The translations under genes were made by a program, and so were the position numbers. This document shows, piece by piece, positions 30,410 to 36,169 of a DNA stretch of 36,169 nucleotides (position 1 is the stretch's first letter; each line of letters opens with the position of its first letter). Under the pieces are notes generated by a model that saw only the letters and a list, made by a program, of their open reading frames with translations, was not told the DNA's origin and did not search any database. The stretch comes from an uncultured Prevotella sp. (GTDB taxonomy: Bacteria; Bacteroidota; Bacteroidia; Bacteroidales; Bacteroidaceae): the NCBI GenBank assembly GCA_900762125.1, contig CAAFFL010000188.1, positions 1 to 36,169 on the forward strand, read 5' to 3'.

Positions 30410-30826
30410 TTATTCTTCTTCGCGGTGGATGTCCTTGTAAATGAGCAGTACACCACCAATGGCGAAGAGGAGGAAGGCGGCGACGCTCATCGAGCGGTGC
30501 ATGAAGGTTGTGGCCGTGAGGACAAGGTAAGCCAAGCCAGGCGTCCACAGCAGACAGATCATGCCGGCCACCCATGAGCGGACAGGCTTGTTCAGCAACC
30601 ATATCGTGCCCAAGGCATAGCACGAGAGGCCGAAGCTGAGCATGGAGATCATCGGCAACGACCAGTCCCACTCCTTGATGGCGACATACATGGATGCAAT
30701 GCCGAAGAGACATGTGGCAAAGGACCACAAGCCATTCTTCAGCAAGTCGCCCTTTGATGGCGTTGTCTTTTTCTTCTTTCCCCGTGAGGCTGTTCTGCGC
30801 TTTGCGGTACTTTTCTTTGTTGTCAT
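30410..30826 (-). CDS. Hypothetical membrane protein with basic N-terminus
   Basis: 138 residues. The first 25 are very basic (KKSTAKRRTASRGKKKK), followed by four hydrophobic segments at about residues 34-50, 57-74, 84-102 and 110-128, ending in KDIHREEE. The basic head should stay in the cytosol and might touch nucleic acid or the membrane surface. No family recognised. It lies 6 nt downstream of mfd and ends 11 nt from the convergent ATPase gene, so it is probably the last gene of the mfd transcript. Confidence 0.65.
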   Translation of the reverse strand: MTTKKSTAKRRTASRGKKKKTTPSKGDLLKNGLWSFATCLFGIASMYVAIKEWDWSLPMISMLSFGLSCYALGTIWLLNKPVRSWVAGMICLLWTPGLAYLVLTATTFMHRSMSVAAFLLFAIGGVLLIYKDIHREEE

Positions 30827-30832
30827 TGCTTT

Positions 30833-33800
30833 CTAATTCGTCATACCCCGCAACACGGCGACCGCTTCTTTCACCGTCGGCACCTCGCTGATGTGCACCA
30901 GGCGGTGCCCATGGCTGTCCTTGAACGTGCAGCGGCGGGGATGGTCCATGACATAGTGGATGATGCCGCCGAAGACCGTGCTCTGGTAGAACGGTGACGA
31001 CGCGTTGCTGACAAACTGGAGGTTCATGATGTCCTGGCGGAGGATGATCTTCTCGCAGCCGAGGTGCTTGCCCAACCGGCGTAGTGCCACCACCTGCATG
31101 AGCTCCTCGCCCTCGGGCGGCACGGGTCCGAAGCGGTCGACGAGCCGTTGGCGGAAAGCATCGAGTTCCTCGTCACGCTGGATATTGTCGAGCTCACGAT
31201 AGAGCAGCATACGCTCTGAGTCGCCTGGGACATAGGTCTCGGGAAAGTACATCTGCAGGTCGCTCTCCACGGTGCAGTCGTCGACGAAGTCGTCGCCGGT
31301 GACCTCGCGCCCCGCCTTGATATCCTCTGCCATCAGGTCGGAGAACTCGTCGTTCTTCAGCTCCGTCACCGCCTGACTCAATATCTTCTGGTAAGTCTCG
31401 TAGCCGAGATCCTCCATGAATCCGCTCTGCTCCGAGCCCAGCAGATTGCCCGCACCACGCAGGTCGAGGTCCTGCATGGCAAGGTTGAAGCCACTGCCGA
31501 GGTCGGAGAACGTCTCCAGCGCCTCCAGTCGGCGGCGTGCCTCACTGTTCATCACACTCTTTGGTGGGGCGAGCAGATAGCAGAACGCCTTGCGGTTGCT
31601 GCGCCCCACACGGCCACGCATCTGGTGGAGGTCGGAGAGTCCGAAGTGGTCAGCGGCATCAATGATGATGGTGTTGGCATTGGGGATGTCGACACCGTTC
31701 TCGACGATGGTCGTCGAGAGCAGCACATCATAGTCGTAGTTGATGAAGCCCATGATGATCTTCTCCAGCTCCTCCGGCGGCATCTGTCCATGACCGACGG
31801 CCACACGGCAGTCGGGCACATACTGGTGGATGAGCTCTGCCAGATGGGTGAGCGCCGAGATGCGGTTCGTGACGAAGTAGGTCTGTCCGCCACGGCTCAT
31901 CTCGAAGTTGATGGCGTCGGCGATGACCTCGTGGCTGAACGTGCAGAGCTCGGTGTGGATGGGATAGCGGTTGGGGGGCGGCGTGCGCATGATGCTCATG
32001 TCGCGGGCACCCATCAGCGAGAACTGCAGGGTGCGCGGTATGGGCGTTGCCGACATCGTCAGCGTGTCGACATTCGTCTTCAGCTTGCGGAGCTTCTCCT
32101 TCGTCGCCACACCGAACTTCTGTTCCTCGTCGATGATCAGCAGTCCAAGGTCGTGCCACTTCACCGCCTTGCCCAAGAGCTTATGCGTACCGACGATGAT
32201 GTCGATCTTTCCGTTCTCCAGGTCGTCGAGCACCTGGCGCGTCTGCTTCGCCGTACGGGCACGAGAGAGATAGTCCACGCGGACGGGGAAGCCGTCGAGG
32301 CGTTTGCGGAACGTCTGATAGTGCTGGAAGGCGAGCACCGTGGTGGGCACGAGGACGGCGACCTGCTTTGAGTCGCATGCCGCCTTGAACGCCGCGCGCA
32401 TGGCGACCTCGGTCTTGCCGAAGCCCACGTCGCCACAGATGAGGCGGTCCATCGGCACGGCGCGCTCCATGTCGCCCTTCACCTCCTGCGTCGCCTTGAG
32501 CTGGTCGGGTGTATCCTCATACATGAAGCTTGCCTCGAGCTCGTGCTGCATGAAGTTGTCGGGGGAGAATGCGAAGCCGCGCTCGTGGCGCCGCTTGGCA
32601 TAGAGACGGATAAGGTCGCGGGCGATGTCCTTGATGCGCTTCTTCGTCTTCTCCTTCAGTCGTTCCCAGGCACCCGTGCCGAGGGTGCTGAGGCGTGGCG
32701 GCTCACCGGCCTCGCTGCTGCGGTACTTCGACACCTTATACAGAGAGTGGATGGAGACGTCCACCTTGTCGTTGTTCTGATAGATGATGCGGATGCACTC
32801 CTGATAACCGCCATCGCCGGTGGGCGTGCGAACCAAGCCGCCGAACTTGCCGATACCGAAGTCGACATGCACAATGAAGTCGCCCACCTCCATCTCTTGC
32901 AACGCCTTCATCGTCAGCGCCATCTTGCCCGACCGTGCGCCCTCCGTCTTGAGGTTGTACTTATGGAAGCGGTCGAAGATCTGATGGTCGGTAAAGAAAC
33001 AAGCCTTCAGGTCATCGTCGGCATAGCCGCCATGGAGCGTGTGGTCGACGGGAATGAAGGTTAACTTTGAACTTTGAACTTTGAACTTTGAACTTTCCTG
33101 TGGCTCCATTCTTGCCCGTGCGAGGTCGTCGTCAGAAGCCGACATCTCGTCAAAGATGTCCTTCAGGCGTTGCTGCTGTTTCTTGCTGTCGGCAAGGATA
33201 TAGAGGCGGTAGCCCTTCAGCACATAGTCCTCCAAGGCCTGCTGCAAGAGGTCGAAGTTCTTATGGAACAACGGCTGCGGCGTGGTATGGAAGGTGATGG
33301 TTGCTGTACTTTGAACTTTGAACTTTGAACTTTGAACTTTATTCGTCTCCGGTCCGAAGAACACATGCTGGAAGCGGGCGATGTCGTCCGTGAAGCGCGT
33401 AGGGGCACACAGTGCACTCTCCTTCGTCATCTGCTGGCGAATGCGCTCCTGCTCCATCTCTGTGGCACCTTCCAGGCGTTCGGTGAGGGCCTGATCAGAG
33501 AAGCCTTCGTTGTAGATGCGCTCTACGGTGCCGGTGATGTAGCTGAGGTCCTTCATCACGAGGAGCGTGTCCGCGGGCAGGAACTCCAGGATGGGCACCT
33601 TCTCCGTGTCGACGGAGGCCAGCTCGGGCACAATCTCCACCTCGGTCTTTTTGTCTTTCGACAGCTGGTCCTCAACGGTGAAGGTGCGGATGGTGTCGAC
33701 CTCGTCGCCAAAGAAGTCGATGCGGAACGGCAGGTCGCTGGAAAACGAATAGACGTCGACGATGCTGCCGCGGTTGGCAAACTGTCCCGGCTCATAGACA

Positions 33801-34345
33801 TAGTCCTCCTCCGTGAAGCCCAGGTCACGAAGCTGATGGACCAGATCGGTGATGCCCATGCGCTGCGACGTGCGCAGGGAGATGCGTCGCGAGGACAGAT
33901 GATGCTGCGAGACGACGAGCTCTGCCAGCGCTTCAGGATGGGTGACGATGAAGTTCTGCTGCCCGTTCTCGGCCGAGAGGGCTGCGAGGACCTCCGTACG
34001 AAGGATCTCGTTGGCGGCATCACGCTGGCCATATTTGATGGCGCGCTTGTAGCTCGAGGGGAAGAAGAGCACCTGTGGAGCATCTGGCGACGAGGTCTTG
34101 TCCTCGGCATGCGCAAAGATGTTCTGCAGGTCGTTATAGAAGTAGCCGGCCTCATCAGCATCCTGAAGGATGAACACCATGTTGCTGCGCGCACGGCCAG
34201 CAACGGCTGCAAAGACCATCGGTGTGGCAGAAGCCAATAGTCCCTGAAGGAAAACCGTTGGCTGAGGTTTTTCTTTCAGGGACTTCACCAGCGCGCCGAC
34301 CTGTGGCTGACGCGCGTAGAGTTGTAGAATGTCGTTTATCTCCAT
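30833..34345 (-). CDS. mfd: Transcription-repair coupling factor Mfd
   Basis: 1170 residues. UvrB-like N-terminal region (EPGQFANRGSIVDVYSFS), CarD-like RNA polymerase-interaction domain (VGDFIVHVDFGIGKFGGL), helicase with GDVGFGKTEVAM, IIDEEQKFG, a TATPIPRT segment and MRGRVGRSN, and a C-terminal TRCF domain (PETYVPGDSERMLLYREL). It frees RNA polymerase stalled at lesions and recruits UvrA. Two insertions of heptanucleotide repeats occur in frame, near residues 335-347 (KVQSSKFKVQS) and 416-428 (SSKFKVQSSK). Both lie in the N-terminal UvrB-homology part and outside the helicase motifs. The reading frame is intact, so the protein should work unless these loops matter. Confidence 0.97.
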   Translation of the reverse strand: MEINDILQLYARQPQVGALVKSLKEKPQPTVFLQGLLASATPMVFAAVAGRARSNMVFILQDADEAGYFYNDLQNIFAHAEDKTSSPDAPQVLFFPSSYKRAIKYGQRDAANEILRTEVLAALSAENGQQNFIVTHPEALAELVVSQHHLSSRRISLRTSQRMGITDLVHQLRDLGFTEEDYVYEPGQFANRGSIVDVYSFSSDLPFRIDFFGDEVDTIRTFTVEDQLSKDKKTEVEIVPELASVDTEKVPILEFLPADTLLVMKDLSYITGTVERIYNEGFSDQALTERLEGATEMEQERIRQQMTKESALCAPTRFTDDIARFQHVFFGPETNKVQSSKFKVQSTATITFHTTPQPLFHKNFDLLQQALEDYVLKGYRLYILADSKKQQQRLKDIFDEMSASDDDLARARMEPQESSKFKVQSSKLTFIPVDHTLHGGYADDDLKACFFTDHQIFDRFHKYNLKTEGARSGKMALTMKALQEMEVGDFIVHVDFGIGKFGGLVRTPTGDGGYQECIRIIYQNNDKVDVSIHSLYKVSKYRSSEAGEPPRLSTLGTGAWERLKEKTKKRIKDIARDLIRLYAKRRHERGFAFSPDNFMQHELEASFMYEDTPDQLKATQEVKGDMERAVPMDRLICGDVGFGKTEVAMRAAFKAACDSKQVAVLVPTTVLAFQHYQTFRKRLDGFPVRVDYLSRARTAKQTRQVLDDLENGKIDIIVGTHKLLGKAVKWHDLGLLIIDEEQKFGVATKEKLRKLKTNVDTLTMSATPIPRTLQFSLMGARDMSIMRTPPPNRYPIHTELCTFSHEVIADAINFEMSRGGQTYFVTNRISALTHLAELIHQYVPDCRVAVGHGQMPPEELEKIIMGFINYDYDVLLSTTIVENGVDIPNANTIIIDAADHFGLSDLHQMRGRVGRSNRKAFCYLLAPPKSVMNSEARRRLEALETFSDLGSGFNLAMQDLDLRGAGNLLGSEQSGFMEDLGYETYQKILSQAVTELKNDEFSDLMAEDIKAGREVTGDDFVDDCTVESDLQMYFPETYVPGDSERMLLYRELDNIQRDEELDAFRQRLVDRFGPVPPEGEELMQVVALRRLGKHLGCEKIILRQDIMNLQFVSNASSPFYQSTVFGGIIHYVMDHPRRCTFKDSHGHRLVHISEVPTVKEAVAVLRGMTN
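33063..33096 (-). repeat. In-frame heptanucleotide repeat in mfd, tract 2
   Basis: Four AACTTTG units plus a partial fifth on the + strand; the gene reads AAGTTCA-type units and the peptide KFKVQSS. Because 7 is not a multiple of 3, three units make one 7-residue period, and every sense-strand frame gives the same peptide with no stop. Confidence 0.95.
33308..33340 (-). repeat. In-frame heptanucleotide repeat in mfd, tract 1
   Basis: Three full AACTTTG units and two partial ones. Same unit and orientation as the tract at 33063-33096, separated from it by about 70 codons of normal mfd sequence. Confidence 0.95.
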
Positions 34346-34368
34346 TTAAAGGCTGGTTGCCTGTTTCC

Positions 34369-35118
34369 TTAGTTTTTGATCTGTGGATATTTCTTGAACC
34401 ATCCGTCGAGACGCAGGCGCATCACGCCGAAGAACGCCTCACTGAAAATGCCGCCGCTCATCTTTGACGTGCCCTCCTTGCGGTTGACGAAGACGACGGA
34501 CACCTCCTTGATCTTGAAGCCAATCTTGTAGGCGGTGTACTTCATCTCGATCTGGAAGGCGTAGCCCTTGAAGCGGATCTTGTCGAGTTCGATGGTCTGC
34601 AGCACACGGCGACGGTAGCAAACGAAGCCCGCGGTGGTGTCGTGGACATTGAAGCCCGTGACGAAGCGGACATACTGCGAAGCGAAGTAGCTCATCAGCA
34701 CACGACCGATGGGCCAGTTGACGACGTTCACGCCCGTGACATAGCGAGAGCCCACAGCGACGTCGGCGCCCTCATCGTGGCAAGCAGCATAGAGGCGCGG
34801 CAGGTCGTGGGGGTTATGACTGAAGTCGGCGTCCATCTCGAAGATGTACTCGTAGTTCCGCTCCAGCGCCCACCGGAAGCCGGTGATATAGGCCGTGCCC
34901 AAACCCTGCTTGCCCGACCGTTCGATGATGAACAGTCGGTCAGCAAACTCCGTCTCCATCAAGTGGTGGACAATCTGTGCCGTGCCGTCAGGACTGCCGT
35001 CGTCGATGACGAGGATGTGGAAACACTTCTCGAGGGCGAACACGGCGCGGATGATCTTCTCCATGTTCTCCTTCTCGTTGTATGTCGGGATGATTACGAT
35101 TGAATCACTGTCATGCAT
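34369..35118 (-). CDS. Polyprenyl-phosphate mannosyl/glycosyltransferase (GT2, DPM1-like)
   Basis: 249 residues. SIVIIPTYNEKENM opens the GT2 fold; IDDGSPDGT and EMDADFSHNP carry the nucleotide- and metal-binding Asp residues. GSRYVTG, YRRRVL and FQIEMKYTAYK follow the dolichol-phosphate mannose synthase pattern, without the C-terminal membrane segments of longer forms. It likely makes a polyprenyl-phosphate sugar donor at the cytosolic face of the inner membrane for protein or envelope glycosylation; the sugar is not readable. It is 23 nt upstream of mfd on the same strand. A TAAGTTTG box at 35167-35160 is its likely -7 element. Confidence 0.9.
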   Translation of the reverse strand: MHDSDSIVIIPTYNEKENMEKIIRAVFALEKCFHILVIDDGSPDGTAQIVHHLMETEFADRLFIIERSGKQGLGTAYITGFRWALERNYEYIFEMDADFSHNPHDLPRLYAACHDEGADVAVGSRYVTGVNVVNWPIGRVLMSYFASQYVRFVTGFNVHDTTAGFVCYRRRVLQTIELDKIRFKGYAFQIEMKYTAYKIGFKIKEVSVVFVNRKEGTSKMSGGIFSEAFFGVMRLRLDGWFKKYPQIKN

Positions 35119-35159
35119 AGCTTTTACAGTTTATCGTCTTAGTTAAATATAATAATGTG

Positions 35160-35167
35160 CAAACTTA
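35160..35167 (-). promoter_or_regulatory. -7 element TAAGTTTG for GT2-mfd
   Basis: Minus-strand match to TAnnTTTG, 42 nt upstream of the ATG at 35118. No convincing -33 box. Confidence 0.5.
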
Positions 35168-35223
35168 CAGAAAATAATTGAGAAAGCACGATATCATACC
35201 TTATTTTTTATCATTTATACATT

Positions 35224-35251
35224 CCTCCCTTCGGGAGGGCTTGGAAAGGAT
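35224..35251. repeat. REP-like hairpin, copy C
   Basis: CCTCCC-TTC-GGGAGG followed by GCTTGGAAAGGAT. Its reverse complement equals the element at 9859 onward at nearly every base. It lies just after the plsC stop codon on the minus strand and may serve as its 3' end. Confidence 0.7.
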
Positions 35252-35254
35252 AGC

Positions 35255-36013
35255 TTATTGGTCTTTGTTTTCCACATACCCTCGATATTCCTCCACAAGG
35301 CTACCGTTGATGGCATCCCAGCTCTGCTGCATCACCGCCTTCTCCGCCTCGCGTCCCTTTTCGGGCGGGAAGATGGGCTCATGGATAGTGAGCGTCATCG
35401 GGTGCCACTCGACCCAGTGCCAGTCGCGCATGCGGGGCATGATGTTGAACGAACCGTTGATGGTCAGCGGACAGACGGGCAACTGCAGCTCATCGGCGAG
35501 CATGAACGCTCCGCGGCGGAAGAAACCCATGTGGCCGGTGAACGTCCGCGCGCCCTCGGGGAACACCGTCAGCGACATGCCCTCGCGCAGCACCGCACGT
35601 GCCTGGTCGTAGGTGGCACGTATCTTCGATGCGCCATGCCTGTCGACCATGATGAAATGGCAACGCTTGCAGGCGTAGCCCACGAAGGGTATCTTCTCCA
35701 GTGCCTTCTTCATCATCCACTTGAAGTTACGATTGAGGTAGCCATAGACCAGAAAGATGTCGAAGACACCCTGATGGTTAGCAACGAAGATGTAGCTCTG
35801 CTTCGGGTCGAGGTGCTCTCGTCCCTCCACCTTCACGGGCAGCAATAACAGGCGCACCGTTAGCCACGCCCAGCAATGCCCGGGATAGTAGCTCCAAAAG
35901 TGGCCATTGCCGATGACGGAACCGATGACGGTGCAGACGGACGTGAGAATCGTCAGCACCAGGAAGATGGGGACGAAGATGAAGAGCTGATAGAGACGAT
36001 AGAGTATTTTCAT
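35255..36013 (-). CDS. plsC: 1-acyl-sn-glycerol-3-phosphate acyltransferase
   Basis: 252 residues. Two hydrophobic segments near the N-terminus (residues 8-35), then the acyltransferase motifs: NHQGVFD near 80-86 (His and Asp catalytic pair), FPEGART near 150-156 (glycerol-phosphate binding) and CPLTINGS after it. It adds the second acyl chain to lysophosphatidic acid in phospholipid synthesis at the inner membrane. Its ATG overlaps the stop of the preceding metallophosphoesterase gene in ATGA, so the two are coupled. Confidence 0.92.
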   Translation of the reverse strand: MKILYRLYQLFIFVPIFLVLTILTSVCTVIGSVIGNGHFWSYYPGHCWAWLTVRLLLLPVKVEGREHLDPKQSYIFVANHQGVFDIFLVYGYLNRNFKWMMKKALEKIPFVGYACKRCHFIMVDRHGASKIRATYDQARAVLREGMSLTVFPEGARTFTGHMGFFRRGAFMLADELQLPVCPLTINGSFNIMPRMRDWHWVEWHPMTLTIHEPIFPPEKGREAEKAVMQQSWDAINGSLVEEYRGYVENKDQ

Positions 36014-36169
36014 TTGTGTAAAGTGATGACGGTGATGGTTGGTGGCACGCCAAAGCGGAAGGGGACGAGGCCGCCGATGCCGGGGGATACATAGAGGTAA
36101 CGGCCATCCTTCTCGTAGAGGCCATGGTCCTCAGCATAGGAGAAGATGGTGGGACGCAGGCCCAGGATG
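36010..36169 (-). CDS. Metallophosphoesterase, C-terminal end only
   Basis: The last 52 residues are in the window; the start lies beyond its right edge. The end reads YLYVSPGIGGLVPFRFGVPP and then TITVITLHK, typical of the C-terminus of Bacteroidales membrane-associated metallophosphoesterases of the YkuE-like type. These hydrolyse phosphoesters, perhaps of lipid A precursors; the substrate is unknown here. The TGA overlaps the ATG of plsC. Confidence 0.75.
   Translation of the reverse strand, partial: ILGLRPTIFSYAEDHGLYEKDGRYLYVSPGIGGLVPFRFGVPPTITVITLHK

Noticed and set aside
33063..33340. Frameshift or assembly error in mfd at the heptamer tracts
   Set aside because: The frame is open through both tracts and resumes normal mfd sequence after each.
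33332..34240. 302-codon plus-strand frame
   Set aside because: Antisense to mfd, no domain pattern.

Overview
The window looks like chromosomal DNA of a Bacteroidales bacterium, most likely a moderately GC-rich member of the Prevotellaceae. The grounds are the repeated promoter form TAnnTTTG (with TTG/TTTG about 20 nt upstream), lipoproteins with an acidic run after the lipid cysteine, a SusD-type remnant, a Bacteroidetes-type HU protein, an FISUMP-like protein and a Prevotella-style serpin. No rRNA or tRNA gene was seen, and no insertion sequence.

Layout. 1-134: what looks like the last repeat of a CRISPR array cut by the window edge, plus trailer. 135-3045: envelope/capsule genes (Wzi-like protein, lipoprotein, sugar transferase on the minus strand). 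3200-7392: secreted Gly/Ser/Arg-rich protein, histidine phosphatase (minus), then a nuclease/phosphatase - uracil-DNA glycosylase-like - uridine kinase run. 7439-9850: DUF308 membrane protein (minus), a decayed gene, ribosomal protein L31 type B, a surface lipoprotein nuclease. 9906-11170: two small lipoproteins (minus). 11417-14978: glutathione peroxidase and thioredoxin reductase translationally coupled, an AT-richer YafQ-type toxin-antitoxin pair, and TrpB2. 15179-19964: a broken polysaccharide utilisation locus with a SusD fossil, GH31 and GH127. 20142-25113: an accessory island with a four-copy 22-bp palindrome array, an HU-like protein, an orphan antitoxin-like gene, large palindromes, and a PLD-helicase-DUF3427 protein coupled to a NUDIX hydrolase. 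25444-28951 (minus): serpin, FISUMP-like protein, a 46-aa peptide gene and a secreted protein. 29265-30398: AAA ATPase behind a palindromic promoter region. 30410-36169 (minus): housekeeping run with a membrane protein, Mfd, a DPM1-like glycosyltransferase, PlsC and the end of a metallophosphoesterase.

The most notable signals lie in non-coding or repeat DNA. These are the 11-bp-periodic array of alternating half-sites in front of the HU gene, heptanucleotide repeats that occur both between genes and in frame inside mfd (where they read as the same heptapeptide in every frame), and a two-copy motif with TAGGGA boxes exactly 21 bp apart upstream of two secreted-protein promoters. Others are a three-copy REP-like hairpin, and a dyad that encloses the helicase promoter.

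All calls come from reading sequence and translations by eye. Family names rest on recognisable motifs and were not checked against any database.
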